NCBI GenBank assembly: GCA_029560875.1
Contig: JAKQKB010000076.1
Location: forward strand, 35,160-99,159
From: Bacteroidota bacterium
GTDB lineage: Bacteria; Bacteroidota; Bacteroidia; Bacteroidales; Tenuifilaceae
Direction: 5' to 3'
DNA: 64,000 nucleotides
How positions within the stretch are numbered: the first letter of the stretch is position 1; every line of letters starts with the position of its first letter. Positions 18,197-28,060 of the stretch are shown piece after piece. The position numbers were made by a program, and so were the translations under genes. The notes under the pieces were generated by a model. The model saw only the letters and a program-made list of their open reading frames with translations. It was not told where the DNA came from and did no database searches.

Positions 18197-20182
18197 TTAA
18201 ATTGCAATTTGGTTTATTTGATTTACTATAGCCCCTATTTCTTTTTCGGGTTTTAAGCAGGAATTGCCATAACAGATTTGAATTTCCGATTTCTTTTCGT
18301 CATCAATATGTTTATAAATAACATAAGGATGAATTACCCCTTTTTGAATTTCAATTAAGTCACCCATGCTTTTACCAACTTTTCCAATATGAACAACCCC
18401 TAGCGATTGTGCCAGAAACAGTTCTGTCCAAGCATAAACAAATACTCCTCCGCTTTTTGTTATCTCCTCGATGTTAGCAAGCATTTGCAATGCCATCTTT
18501 TTGTAGGATTCGTTCGGAATAATTTCTGCCAAAAGAAATAGGTTAAAAGCCATTACTGCATTTGCCGAAGGCAAAACACCATCCATGAGTTCCATTTTAC
18601 GGGCAATTAGCCTATTGCTGGTTGGGGTGTAGAAAAACATCCCTGAATTATCATCATAAAAATTGATAATTGTACTTTCTAGCAGTTGGTTAGCCTTGTC
18701 AATCCAACTCTTATCAAAAGTAGCATTGTAAAGCATTATTAGTGCTCGGATATAGTTGGCGTAATCGTCCAAAAGGGGTTCGGTATAAACCTTTCCTTTG
18801 CAAGAAATTCTATTCAGTTTTCCATTTACAAAATGGGTATCCTCAATATACCTGTTTGCCAGTAAGGCAAGGTCAAGGTAATTTCTATCTCCAAAACTAA
18901 TATAGGCCTGAACCAAGGCGGAAATCATAAGCCCATTCCACGATGTTATAATTTTATCGTCAACTAGAGGTGGAACTCTATGATTTCTGATATTATAAAG
19001 TTTCTCTAAACTTCTATTTAACCTGTACTCAATTTCTTTAGCGGGAATATTGAAAATGCTCTCAAGTTGTTCATCTGTGCTACATCGCATTAATACATTG
19101 GTGTTTTCCCAATTACCAGCAGGTGTAATGCCAAACGCTGCACAGAAAATTTCCGAATCGTATCCCAACTCTTTTTCAACCTCGTCCTTTTTCCAGGTGT
19201 AGTATTCTCCTTCCTGACCATTGCAATCAGCATCCAATGCGCTGTAGAATCCGCCCAATGGCGATTGAAGTTTTTTGGTTATAAACTTAATTGTTTCATC
19301 AACCACTTTCTTGTATAGTGGGTTTGGGTTAACTCTATATGCTAATGAGTATAACTCAATGAGCTGAGCATTGTCGTAAAGCATTTTCTCAAAATGAGGC
19401 ACATGCCATTTATCGTCCACAGAGTATCGGAAAAAACCTCCGCCTACGTGGTCGTATATACCACCTTCGGCAATTCGTTCAAGTGTTACTCCTACAAAAT
19501 TGTTTATCTCGCTGCACTTAGAATGGTTGGAGTACTCAAGCATCAACTTCATAAAACTTGGCATCGGAAATTTGGGTGCACCTTTTGTTCCTCCAAACTT
19601 ATAGTCTAAGGTTCTTTTTATTACATCGATATTCTCCTTTAACGATTCATTAGGGCTTTTAATACCAATATCTGCCTTACTATAGACTATCTCAGAGTTT
19701 GCAATTCCCTGTTCAAGTTCCTCTGCAACCTCTATAACTCTTTGTGGGTCTCTTAACCAGGTTTCGTTTAAACTATCCAGAATGTTTTTCCATTGCTCTT
19801 TAGGAAAGTAAGTTCCTCCGTAAACAGGTTTACCATCGGGTAAAGCAAAACAGTTCAAGGGCCAACCGCCGCGCCGGGTAATTATTTGAACGGCATTCAT
19901 GTAAATCTGGTCAATATCGGGACGTTCCTCGCGGTCAACTTTTACACAAACATACTTGCTGTTCATAATTTCTGCCACCTCGAAGTCCGTAAACGATTCG
20001 TGCTCCATAACATGGCACCAATGGCAACTACTGTAGCCAATGCTTATCAGAAGCAGTTTATTCTCTCGTTTAGCAATCTCAAAGGCTTCATCGCCCCATG
20101 GGTACCATTTAACTGGGTTGTAGGAATGTTGAAGTAAATATGGGCTTACCTCGTTAACTAGGCTGTTTGGTTCATTTAACAT
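18197..20182 (-). CDS. DUF255 thioredoxin-domain protein (YyaL/SPATA20-like)
   Basis: The 661-residue protein starts [19 protein letters not shown] and has a thioredoxin-like domain (about 1-165) with CHWC at residues 53-56, followed by a long helical (alpha/alpha)6-barrel region that resembles N-acylglucosamine epimerase or GH76-type barrels (for example [50 protein letters not shown]). This matches the widespread DUF255/YyaL family at full length. Its activity is not settled; a role in redox or sugar chemistry has been suggested. It is cytoplasmic, with no signal peptide. Its start is divergent from the TlpA-like gene. Confidence 0.93.
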   Translation of the reverse strand: MLNEPNSLVNEVSPYLLQHSYNPVKWYPWGDEAFEIAKRENKLLLISIGYSSCHWCHVMEHESFTDFEVAEIMNSKYVCVKVDREERPDIDQIYMNAVQIITRRGGWPLNCFALPDGKPVYGGTYFPKEQWKNILDSLNETWLRDPQRVIEVAEELEQGIANSEIVYSKADIGIKSPNESLKENIDVIKRTLDYKFGGTKGAPKFPMPSFMKLMLEYSNHSKCSEINNFVGVTLERIAEGGIYDHVGGGFFRYSVDDKWHVPHFEKMLYDNAQLIELYSLAYRVNPNPLYKKVVDETIKFITKKLQSPLGGFYSALDADCNGQEGEYYTWKKDEVEKELGYDSEIFCAAFGITPAGNWENTNVLMRCSTDEQLESIFNIPAKEIEYRLNRSLEKLYNIRNHRVPPLVDDKIITSWNGLMISALVQAYISFGDRNYLDLALLANRYIEDTHFVNGKLNRISCKGKVYTEPLLDDYANYIRALIMLYNATFDKSWIDKANQLLESTIINFYDDNSGMFFYTPTSNRLIARKMELMDGVLPSANAVMAFNLFLLAEIIPNESYKKMALQMLANIEEITKSGGVFVYAWTELFLAQSLGVVHIGKVGKSMGDLIEIQKGVIHPYVIYKHIDDEKKSEIQICYGNSCLKPEKEIGAIVNQINQIAI

Positions 20183-20347
20183 AAGAAATATGTTTTAGGC
20201 ATATTGTTTGTTCTCTCTTTTAACAAGAAAAGTGCTGGATTGTTGAAGTTCTTATAACTTATCTTTTTATTTTTTGATGTTCAATGTTCTTTTTTAACTA
20301 TTTTTGATGTACTTAAAACCACTCAATACATTATAAATACTATTGAT

Positions 20348-21757
20348 ATGAGGAGATTAATTGCTTTTATAGTACTAGTTACCTTGGTAAGCGTGGCTGT
20401 TTTTGCTCAAAAGCCTGCTTATAGAATTGAGGTACAAATAGAGGGATTGAAGGATACATCCTTGTTGCTTGGATACCATTTTGGTGATAAAAAATTTGTA
20501 AGCGATACCGCTAAAGTTGACTCTAAAGGGGTTGCTGTTTTTACTGGCGACTCATTGCTTAAAGGCGGTATTTATCTGGTTATAATGCCCGGTAAAACTT
20601 ACTTTGAGGTACTTGTTGGCAACAATCAGAATTTCAAGGTAAAAACAACAAAGGAGAATTTCTTTAATAACCTCAAGTTTTTTAATTCCGAAGAAAACAC
20701 TGCATTTCTTGAGTATCAAAAATTTATGGTTGAAATGCAAAAGAAGAACAAAGAATTATCCGACCAGATGAAGGAGGCCATTAAGGATACCGTTAAGGCT
20801 CGCGAACTCAGAGGTAAACTAAACGACCTCAATACCGAGGTGGTTAAATACTGGGATAGCGTTATCGATAAGCACAAAGGTCAACTTCTATCATCGTTAA
20901 TTAAAGCCATGAAGAATGTTGATGTTCCTGAGTTTACGACTCCAAAGGAAACTCCAAAATACGATTCTTTACAATGGGCTCATAGCTATCAGTTCAATAA
21001 GGTTCATTACTTTGATAATATAGATTTTTCTGATAGTCGGTTGTTGCGCACCCCAATTATTGAAGGTAAAATTAATACCTATTTCGATAGAGTTCTAATT
21101 CCACACCCCGATAGTATTACTCCACAGGCTATTGCTTTGGTTGAGAAATCGAAGGCGAATAAGGAGGTTTATCAGTATGTGCTGTCATTTTTGATAAATA
21201 AGTTTCTAAGTTCCGAACAAATGGGGATGGATGGTGTTTTTGTGGCGCTTTCTGAGAAGTACTATCTTGCAGGTCAGGCATGGTTTGCTGATCAGAAAAT
21301 TGTTGATAAAATTGCTGAACGAGTAAAGGCCTTAAAGCCTAACCTAATTGGAAATTTGGCTCCCGATTTATGGCTTCCTAATCCTTATGGTAAGTACTTT
21401 AGATTGAGCGAAGTAAAATCAAAGGTAACTGTGGTTTATTTTTGGGATCCAGAGTGTTCGCATTGTAAAACTGTTACCCCAAACCTTAAGAAAACGTACG
21501 ATAAATTTAAATCTAAAGGATTTGAGGTTTATGCGGTATTTACCCAAGGAGACCAGCCAAAGTGGATGGATTACATAAGTAAGCATGAGTTAGGTTGGAT
21601 TAATGTTTGGGATCCAACATTTAGTTCAAACTTCCGTAACCTTTACGATATATACGCTACGCCCGTGATATATGTGCTTGATGCCAACAAAAAAATAGTG
21701 ATTAAAAGAATTAGCGTTGAAACTCTCGACCAATACCTAGAGGCTGAGTTAAAGTAA
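20348..21757 (+). CDS. Exported TlpA-like thioredoxin with DUF4369/DUF5106-type N terminus
   Basis: A 469-residue protein with a signal peptide (1-20, ending VFAQ), a beta-rich N-terminal domain (about 22-115) typical of DUF4369 proteins, a helical middle section (about 120-320, DUF5106-like), and a C-terminal thioredoxin fold (about 335-469). The redox motif is CSHC at residues 370-373 in WDPECSHCKTVTPNL, with a cis-proline in IYATPVIYVLD. Bacteroidota encode many such periplasmic thiol-disulfide proteins for reducing or repairing exported proteins or for cytochrome maturation. The specific partner is unknown. A strong terminator follows. Confidence 0.93.
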   Translation: MRRLIAFIVLVTLVSVAVFAQKPAYRIEVQIEGLKDTSLLLGYHFGDKKFVSDTAKVDSKGVAVFTGDSLLKGGIYLVIMPGKTYFEVLVGNNQNFKVKTTKENFFNNLKFFNSEENTAFLEYQKFMVEMQKKNKELSDQMKEAIKDTVKARELRGKLNDLNTEVVKYWDSVIDKHKGQLLSSLIKAMKNVDVPEFTTPKETPKYDSLQWAHSYQFNKVHYFDNIDFSDSRLLRTPIIEGKINTYFDRVLIPHPDSITPQAIALVEKSKANKEVYQYVLSFLINKFLSSEQMGMDGVFVALSEKYYLAGQAWFADQKIVDKIAERVKALKPNLIGNLAPDLWLPNPYGKYFRLSEVKSKVTVVYFWDPECSHCKTVTPNLKKTYDKFKSKGFEVYAVFTQGDQPKWMDYISKHELGWINVWDPTFSSNFRNLYDIYATPVIYVLDANKKIVIKRISVETLDQYLEAELK

Positions 21758-21781
21758 TATTTGCAATTTATAGCCATATGA

Positions 21782-21812
21782 AAGGGATACCTCATGGTAT
21801 CCCTTATTTTTT
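21782..21812 (+). terminator. Rho-independent terminator after the TlpA-like gene
   Basis: AAGGGATACC (21782-21791), loop TCAT, GGTATCCCTT (21796-21805), then ATTTTTT. A perfect 10-bp stem, 24 bases past the stop codon. Confidence 0.92.
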
Positions 21813-21885
21813 AGAGGCATATTGGTAAGGTATTGACATTGCTATTGTTCCGATGTAAATTTATAGTTTACTAAAACATAATGGG

Positions 21886-23091
21886 ATGGATAATTTAGCA
21901 AAATCGAAACCAGTTATAGCGATTCTTACTGGCGGGGGCGATGTTCCTGGGTTAAACCCAGCAATACGTGCAATTACAATACGTGCACTGCGAGAAGGAT
22001 TTGATGTTATAGGTCTTAGGCGGGGATGGGCTGGACTAATTGAGATTATTCGCGATAAGGTGGCCGATAATAGCAATTGTTTTGAGGTGTTGACCGAAGA
22101 ACGGGTAAATAAAGCCTTCAGAACAGGGGGGACGTTCCTGCATACATCGCGTACAAATCCTGCAAAGGTTGCAAAGGATAGCGTGCCAGAACATCTGAAA
22201 TCCAAGTACAATAAACCTATAAACGATTTAACCCCCGATGTTATTAAAAATCTTGCATTTCTTGGAATTGATTATCTTATTCCCATTGGTGGTGACGATA
22301 CACTAAGTTATGGCGTTAGGCTTTACCAGGAGGGATTTAAGGTTATTGCCATTCCTAAAACCATGGATAATGATGTTCCTGGAACCGATTACTGCATTGG
22401 ATTTAGTACATGTGTAACTCGTACAATAGCATTGACTGATATGCTTAGAACCTCAGCTGGTTCGCATGAGCGTATTCTGGTGATGGAGGTTTTTGGGCGC
22501 TATGCTGGTTTTACCGCTATGCTTCCAACGATGGCCGGTGTGGCAAATAGGTGTGTAATTCCCGAGTTTAAGTTTAGCTTGGAGCGATTAACTGAACTTT
22601 TAATCGACGATAGAAACCATAATCCAAGCAAGTATTCAACTGTTTTAGTTTCGGAGGGTGCCACTTTTGAGGGTATGGAGCAAATGTCGGTTCAAGGAAC
22701 CGAACGCGATGCCTTTGGTCATGCTAAGTTGGGTGGAATTGGCGATATCGTTTCAAGGCAGGTAAAGGAATTGTCTGCAAAGTACAATAAGGGTAAAACT
22801 GTAAACATTATCAGCCAGAATTTAGGCTATTTGGTTAGAGGTGGGGAACCCGATGCCATTGATTCCATTGTGCCAATGGCATTTGGAAATCTAGCCCTAG
22901 ACTTAATACTAAAGGGAATTCATGGTCGCTTGGTGGTACTTAAAAATGGTCGCTACGACAATATGCCTATTGATGTTGTTGTGAGCCAGAAGAAGATTGT
23001 GAACGTTGCTCGATACTACAATACTGAACGTTTACGTCCTTTCTATAAGAGTTTTGAGATGCAACCGCTATTTATTATGACTAGTGAGTAG
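21886..23091 (+). CDS. Phosphofructokinase, residues of the pyrophosphate-dependent type
   Basis: A 401-residue PfkA-superfamily enzyme of glycolysis. The N terminus has ILTGGGDVPGLNPAIRAIT. The nucleotide-site signature is IGGDDTL (about residues 132-139) where ATP enzymes have GGDGS, and PKTMDNDVPGTDYCIGF (about 155-171) where ATP enzymes have PGTIDND. In E. coli numbering this gives Asp104 and Lys124, the pair tied to pyrophosphate use in mutational studies of the family. MEVFGRYAGFTA carries the sugar-phosphate contacts. The enzyme would phosphorylate fructose 6-phosphate to the 1,6-bisphosphate, reversibly if pyrophosphate is the donor. Donor choice is an inference from these residues. 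Confidence 0.93.
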   Translation: MDNLAKSKPVIAILTGGGDVPGLNPAIRAITIRALREGFDVIGLRRGWAGLIEIIRDKVADNSNCFEVLTEERVNKAFRTGGTFLHTSRTNPAKVAKDSVPEHLKSKYNKPINDLTPDVIKNLAFLGIDYLIPIGGDDTLSYGVRLYQEGFKVIAIPKTMDNDVPGTDYCIGFSTCVTRTIALTDMLRTSAGSHERILVMEVFGRYAGFTAMLPTMAGVANRCVIPEFKFSLERLTELLIDDRNHNPSKYSTVLVSEGATFEGMEQMSVQGTERDAFGHAKLGGIGDIVSRQVKELSAKYNKGKTVNIISQNLGYLVRGGEPDAIDSIVPMAFGNLALDLILKGIHGRLVVLKNGRYDNMPIDVVVSQKKIVNVARYYNTERLRPFYKSFEMQPLFIMTSE

Positions 23092-23142
23092 TGGAGTTGC
23101 TCAACCGTATGGTATTAAAATGGAGTAATGGATTGATGGAGA

Positions 23143-23176
23143 AAAAGAAGGAGATGCTTATGCATCTCCTTCTTTT
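23143..23176. terminator. Bidirectional terminator between phosphofructokinase and chemoreceptor genes
   Basis: AAAAGAAGGAGATGC (23143-23157), loop TTAT, and its complement (23162-23176): a perfect 15-bp stem with A-run and T-run flanks, between convergent genes. The bases before it (TGGAGTAATGGATTGATGGAG, 23120-23140) belong to the dispersed TGGAG repeat family. Confidence 0.9.
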
Positions 23177-23190
23177 ATTTTTAGGCTATG

Positions 23191-25086
23191 TTATGCTTTA
23201 AAATAAGCAACCATTTCTTTGAGTTGCTGTGCTTGGCTTAGCAATTCCTCTGCACTCGATGCTATTTCCTCAGCTAACGATGCGTTATGCTGTGTTAATT
23301 GGTTTAGTTGCTGAATTGCATTATTAACTTGGTCGGCTCCTCCGTTTTGCTCAACACTTGCCGCGGCAATTTCCTGAACCAATTGAGCCGTTTTTTCAAT
23401 CTGAGGAACAATGGACTGCAATTCTTTGCCCGCAGTTTCTGCGGTTGATACACTGTAAGTGGAGAACTTACTGATTTCATCCGCAGCAATTTTACTTCGT
23501 TCAGCAAGTTTTCGTACTTCAGCAGCAACTACTGCAAAGCCTTTGCCGTGTTCGCCTGCTCTTGCCGCTTCAACAGCAGCGTTAAGTGCAAGAATATTGG
23601 TTTGGAATGCAATATCGGTAATAACGCCAATCTTTTGCGCAATTTGCATCATGGAGTTAATTGCAACATCAACGGACTCTTTCCCCTTTTTGCCACCAAC
23701 CGATGCTAAGTTTGAAATTTTCTCAGTTTCGCGGGCATTATCAGTATTTTGCTGAATGCTGGAAACCATTTCCTCCATTGAACTGCTAACCTCTTCAACT
23801 GATGACGCTTGCTCGTTAGTACGTTCGGAGAGTTGTTGACTACCTTGGCTCATCTGGGTTGCTGCAGCGGAAAAACTCTCTGCTGCTTCGCGGATTGATG
23901 TTATTATTTGTTTTAGTTTCTCGGCCATATCGTGAACCGATTTGTAAACCAAGCCAATTTCATCGTTTCTAATATCATCTTTACGTTGAATGTTTAACTC
24001 TCCGTTGGCTATTTGTGTTGTAACATCAACCAATGAGTAAATTGGCTTAATTGTTTGGCGAAGTACATAAATTAGGATTCCTATACTTATTGCAAATAGT
24101 ACAGCCCCAAGAATAATCTGATACCACATTTGGCTTACAGCTTTCTGGGTGATAATTTCCATTGGGATTGACATTCGTACCTGCCAAGGCAATTTGCTTT
24201 TTCCAACATAAATAGGGACAAATACGCTAAGTAAATTATCCGTTTCAAGAATAACCTCTTCTCCTTCTTTGAGTTCTTTAATTTGGTTGTTAAAAGTTGA
24301 GGCATTATCTTCCTGTATGCTTTTGCCAATTAAATCGGCTTTAGCCGAATTTGCAGCGTAAACGCCTTCGTAACTTACAATGGCAATTTTAGCCTTTCCT
24401 TCGTAAAATTTTGAGTTCGATACAAGTTCTTGTAAGAAATCGATAGAATAGTCAATACCTGTAACTCCCATAAATTGAGAATTTCCAATAATTGGAGCCA
24501 TGAAAGAAACCATAAAAACCATTTTGCCCTGAATTGGATAATGTACGGGTTCTGTTACAAAATCTGTCATCAACTCTTTAGGCTTCCAGTACCAAGGAGC
24601 TGCATCCTGCTTGTCATAATCAATTAATGCTTCAACTACATATCCACCCGATCCGTTTTTGGTAAGATATGAAACAAATCTACCTGAATTATCATGACCG
24701 GCAGCGTTCACATACCTTGAATCCATTCCATCGAAGACATTAGGTTCGAAGCAAATGGTAAAACCAAGATTATCTGAATTGCTTAGAAGTACCCTTGAGG
24801 CCATCAATTGAGCCTGTTCACGACTAATTGCCTTGTCTTTTTTTCCAGCAACATAACTCAAGGCATCGGCCATGGCACTAGCCGAAAGCATAGCTTTATC
24901 CATCCTAGACTTTACCTCGCCAGCATAATTCTTTGAAACAGCAATGGCCTCTTCCTTTGCCGCACTTATGGCAGTTTTCATGGCATTAATTGTGCTGAAA
25001 AGCACAAGTGCCGCCACAGTAAGAAATACACCAACACCAACTAACATTGTTAATCGGAGTTGAATGGAAAAGAATCTTCCTTTCAT
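23191..25086 (-). CDS. Methyl-accepting chemotaxis protein with Cache-type sensor
   Basis: A 631-residue chemoreceptor: TM1 (about 9-32), a periplasmic sensor of about 260 residues with dCache features ([32 protein letters not shown]), TM2 (about 300-325), a HAMP domain (about 326-380), and a signalling domain with the conserved hairpin tip [20 protein letters not shown] followed by [20 protein letters not shown]. Cache sensors usually bind amino acids, carboxylates or other small metabolites. It sends its signal to CheA/CheW, which are not encoded in this window. Its ATG is 11 bases downstream of the outer-membrane protein stop, so both are likely on one mRNA. Confidence 0.96.
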   Translation of the reverse strand: MKGRFFSIQLRLTMLVGVGVFLTVAALVLFSTINAMKTAISAAKEEAIAVSKNYAGEVKSRMDKAMLSASAMADALSYVAGKKDKAISREQAQLMASRVLLSNSDNLGFTICFEPNVFDGMDSRYVNAAGHDNSGRFVSYLTKNGSGGYVVEALIDYDKQDAAPWYWKPKELMTDFVTEPVHYPIQGKMVFMVSFMAPIIGNSQFMGVTGIDYSIDFLQELVSNSKFYEGKAKIAIVSYEGVYAANSAKADLIGKSIQEDNASTFNNQIKELKEGEEVILETDNLLSVFVPIYVGKSKLPWQVRMSIPMEIITQKAVSQMWYQIILGAVLFAISIGILIYVLRQTIKPIYSLVDVTTQIANGELNIQRKDDIRNDEIGLVYKSVHDMAEKLKQIITSIREAAESFSAAATQMSQGSQQLSERTNEQASSVEEVSSSMEEMVSSIQQNTDNARETEKISNLASVGGKKGKESVDVAINSMMQIAQKIGVITDIAFQTNILALNAAVEAARAGEHGKGFAVVAAEVRKLAERSKIAADEISKFSTYSVSTAETAGKELQSIVPQIEKTAQLVQEIAAASVEQNGGADQVNNAIQQLNQLTQHNASLAEEIASSAEELLSQAQQLKEMVAYFKA

Positions 25087-25097
25087 ATATAATTAGA

Positions 25098-25820
25098 TTA
25101 TAGAGTTATACCAACTACAAAAAAAACATCTTCTTTAGCGGGGTTCACAACAAAAGTAGCACTTACTGGAAGTTTGAATTTCTCTGTAATTTCAATCTCC
25201 TTAGTTGTTTTAAACCCAACATTAACAACATTGGGTTCGTGGTGATAGAATCCTTCATTTAGCGTACCTCCAACAAATAAATCGAAATTATAATCTCCTA
25301 TTTTAACAGGATAGCCTAATTCTAAGTACGTTGAGTAATTTTGATCGCCATTATTATCGGTATCGTATCCATAAAAGAACGATGCCAGAGTTACACTTAG
25401 TGGAAAACTCTCGGTTCCAGCCCAAGCCAGCGTTCCCTCAAGTAAATGCCCTGTGGTATTCTTATCCCAGTTGAAGTAATCAACAGAGTCTAGCTTCCAT
25501 TCGTACTCGTTATAGTAATCGTATAAAGTAAAGGATAAATTTCCAATGGTATAGGTGGCGAATAAATCAATTTCCGAATACTCCTGCGATGTTCCAAACG
25601 ATGCCCAACTACCAAGAGTAAGCCCTCCTGCTGTAAGAGAGATTGTAGGTTGAATGTTTGGATTTGAACCATAAAGCAAGCCCCTCCATACATACCTACT
25701 TACGAAGTCGACACTGTAGTCGACACTTACCTTACTGTTCTGATTTTCTTCCTGTGCTATAACAAGATTACAGCCTAAAAAGAGCAATATTATTCCGCTC
25801 AATAGAGTTTTTTTCATCAT
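25098..25820 (-). CDS. Outer-membrane beta-barrel protein, TorF-like
   Basis: A 240-residue protein with a signal peptide (1-22, ending LVIAQ) and alternating beta strands up to a C-terminal aromatic/hydrophobic strand (VFFVVGITL), as expected for an outer-membrane barrel. The early DYSVDFVSRYVWRGLLYG block resembles the TorF-type putative porin family (TIGR02001), in which an 'SRYVWRG' stretch is conserved. Transport specificity is unknown. It is the first gene of a probable two-gene unit with the chemoreceptor (11-base gap). The pairing suggests, but does not prove, that the two respond to or admit the same compound. Confidence 0.75.
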   Translation of the reverse strand: MMKKTLLSGIILLFLGCNLVIAQEENQNSKVSVDYSVDFVSRYVWRGLLYGSNPNIQPTISLTAGGLTLGSWASFGTSQEYSEIDLFATYTIGNLSFTLYDYYNEYEWKLDSVDYFNWDKNTTGHLLEGTLAWAGTESFPLSVTLASFFYGYDTDNNGDQNYSTYLELGYPVKIGDYNFDLFVGGTLNEGFYHHEPNVVNVGFKTTKEIEITEKFKLPVSATFVVNPAKEDVFFVVGITL

Positions 25821-25923
25821 AGTTGTACGGTTTAAGGTTATGCCAACAATTTATGGCAAAATTCAAAACAGACGGCGAGACTATGATGTTTTTTTAGTTG
25901 TTATACAGATGATTTACATCACC

Positions 25924-26616
25924 TCAATTAGGCTTGATTTTCTCTGATAAGGCAGCAGTTAAGGAATGGAGAAGTTTTACATCCTCAGCATCGAGTTCTG
26001 TAATTCGTTCAATAAGCCTTCCATTAATTAGTTTGTCGGGGCCTAGTTCAATTGCACTTAAAATCGTCTGAACCTTAACGATTAAGGCTTTAAGGCTATC
26101 AGGATTTTGATTTTTTATTTGTTTTTCTGGGCTTTCGATATTCAAGAATGAAAGTGTGTAAGCATAAATCATTACAGATTGTGCTAGGTTTAACGATGGA
26201 TACTGCGTTTTTAATGGGATGTTAGAAACTCTATGGCACAGAGCTATTTCCTCGTTGGTTAGGCCCGATTCCTCTCTACCAAATACAATGGCTATGCTGT
26301 TTATGGTATCGCCTTTTTTTTCAATGAAATCGGTTAATTCGTTGCATGGAATAATATCGAGTTTAACCCAGCGCTGCTTTGCCGATGTGGCAAAAACAAA
26401 ATCTACATCCTTAATTGCCTCCTCTAACGATTGGTAAACCTTAGCGCTCTCCAGAATATCGTTGGATGCGTGGGCAAGCATTCGGGCTTTCATTTCCAAA
26501 TGGTCGCAGGGGTTTACAAGGCGTAAGTCGCCAAAGCCCATTGTTTTTATTGCACGCGCAGCGGCTCCAACATTCTCGGGAACTGCAGGTTCAACCAGTA
26601 TAAAGCTAACTTCCAT
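25924..26616 (-). CDS. trmJ: tRNA 2'-O-methyltransferase TrmJ-like (SPOUT)
   Basis: A 230-residue SPOUT methyltransferase. It opens with VSFILVEPAVPENVGAAARA, has DFVFATSAK in the middle, and ends its knot with IVFGREESGLTNEEIALCH followed by IPLKTQYPSLNLAQSVMIYA, the motif 2 and 3 pattern of TrmJ/TrmH-like enzymes. TrmJ methylates the 2'-oxygen of residue 32 in several tRNAs with SAM as donor. Length and C-terminal helical tail fit TrmJ rather than TrmL or TrmH. It lies directly downstream of the MutS-like gene with no gap (its ATG ends where the previous stop begins), so the two are cotranscribed. Confidence 0.88.
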   Translation of the reverse strand: MEVSFILVEPAVPENVGAAARAIKTMGFGDLRLVNPCDHLEMKARMLAHASNDILESAKVYQSLEEAIKDVDFVFATSAKQRWVKLDIIPCNELTDFIEKKGDTINSIAIVFGREESGLTNEEIALCHRVSNIPLKTQYPSLNLAQSVMIYAYTLSFLNIESPEKQIKNQNPDSLKALIVKVQTILSAIELGPDKLINGRLIERITELDAEDVKLLHSLTAALSEKIKPN

Positions 26617-27960
26617 TTATTGTGGCGGTGTTAATAGTGTTTCGATATTTTCGTTTTGCAAAATTATCAATCCTAAGCGTTCGTTCGATTTTCCTTCGCG
26701 AATTTTATAGCTGAATGCTGGTTTCCCGTTTTCTACAGAGGAGTCAAAATATCGGAAAAATACGTTGGGTATTCCATCAATCTCCTTTGATATTTCCGTG
26801 ATATGCGATGCAAGGATAAACATACTCGATTTCCATTGCAATAGTCCATTGATTACAAGCATTGAGCCATCAAATGCGTCCTTTATATTGGTACCCTTGA
26901 ACAGTTCATCAAAAATCATAAACACTTTCTTCTCCTTTTGCAGGGTTTCCGCTGCTTTTCGAACACGCATAACCTCGCTGTAGAAGTAACTGTAGCCAAT
27001 GCTAAGGTTATCGGTAGTATTTAAACTGCTGAATAGTGCGTTGAATGGCGATATTTTCATTGATTTTGCAGGAACAGCCATTCCCAACTGTGCCATATAA
27101 ATAGCAATTCCACACGATTTTAGGAATGTTGTTTTTCCTGCCATATTTGGCCCAGTGAGGAATAGGAATTGCTTACCGGCATCGTACTTAATGCTATTGG
27201 CAATAGGATTCTTTATGAATAGATGGAATAAATCTTCAATTTCGAGAACAGAATCTTCGGAGTCAACTATCTCTGGAAAATTCAAATTGTATTGTTTAAT
27301 AGATTCAGCCATCGATGTGTAGGCTTCAAAACTATATGCAATTTCCAGCAGAGTCAGTATTTTAAGTTTATGGGTAGAGCGGAACCATTGGTCAATAGTA
27401 ATTAAATCGACAAAATCAAGTGATTGGATATCCTTAATCTCGCAGGCGGTTCTTATGTCTTTTTCATTAAAAATTTCGTTTGCTGAGCTATATGCATCCT
27501 TTAGTAATTTGGGGAGTTTGCTGGAATCAAAACCATCAAAATACTTTTTCATAATTTGCACAAAGTGCAATGTGTTCTTAGAGCCTTTTAGTGCGGTTCC
27601 TTTAAAATCCTTGTACTTTATCCTATAAATTAAACCCTCAAAGAATCGTGAAATGGGGTTGGTGCTAATTAAAACCTCACTTTTAGAGAAGTAGTAAACC
27701 TCAATACTATCCATCAACTCTTTGGAGAATGGGACTGTAAACTTTGCAGGTTCTGCAATTATTGCCTTAAGGGCGTCCTGCATATTTCTTATATCATCAG
27801 CATTGGTATAAGGATTTTGAAATTGATTTTTAAGGAAATCCCGTCCGCCCGATGTAACTGTTTTGTCAATTAAATCGAAGATGTTAAAACCCGACTTATC
27901 GTCGCGGAAAATTTCCAATTCCGTTAAGGTTTGTCTGTCGGTGTAAAGTTTCTTTTGCAT
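26617..27960 (-). CDS. MutS-related ATPase without mismatch-recognition domain
   Basis: A 447-residue protein with the core and ATPase domains of the MutS family only. The Walker A motif is GPNMAGKTTFL (about residue 270-280), followed by SSLNTTDNLSIGYSYFYSEV and the Walker B VFMIFDELFKGTN. The C-terminal ASHITEI block is also typical. The N-terminal mismatch-binding and connector domains of MutS are missing, as in the short MutS-like proteins common in Bacteroidota, so it is unlikely to replace MutS in mismatch repair. A role in DNA or RNA structure recognition is possible but unknown. It immediately precedes trmJ. Confidence 0.9.
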   Translation of the reverse strand: MQKKLYTDRQTLTELEIFRDDKSGFNIFDLIDKTVTSGGRDFLKNQFQNPYTNADDIRNMQDALKAIIAEPAKFTVPFSKELMDSIEVYYFSKSEVLISTNPISRFFEGLIYRIKYKDFKGTALKGSKNTLHFVQIMKKYFDGFDSSKLPKLLKDAYSSANEIFNEKDIRTACEIKDIQSLDFVDLITIDQWFRSTHKLKILTLLEIAYSFEAYTSMAESIKQYNLNFPEIVDSEDSVLEIEDLFHLFIKNPIANSIKYDAGKQFLFLTGPNMAGKTTFLKSCGIAIYMAQLGMAVPAKSMKISPFNALFSSLNTTDNLSIGYSYFYSEVMRVRKAAETLQKEKKVFMIFDELFKGTNIKDAFDGSMLVINGLLQWKSSMFILASHITEISKEIDGIPNVFFRYFDSSVENGKPAFSYKIREGKSNERLGLIILQNENIETLLTPPQ

Positions 27961-28004
27961 AGTTTTTTGATATCTATTTTGGTAAATATATGCCTAATTT
28001 CCGA

Positions 28005-28037
28005 AAAAAAACGGCTGCCAATTATTGGCAACCGTTA
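28005..28037 (-). terminator. Terminator after the lipoprotein metallopeptidase gene
   Basis: On the reverse strand, AACGGTTGCCAAT pairs with ATTGGCAGCCGTT (one mismatch), followed by TTTTTTTTC. It sits 24-55 bases after the stop of the gene ending at 28061. Confidence 0.82.
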
Positions 28038-28060
28038 CTTTATGTTAAGAGGAAAATAAT

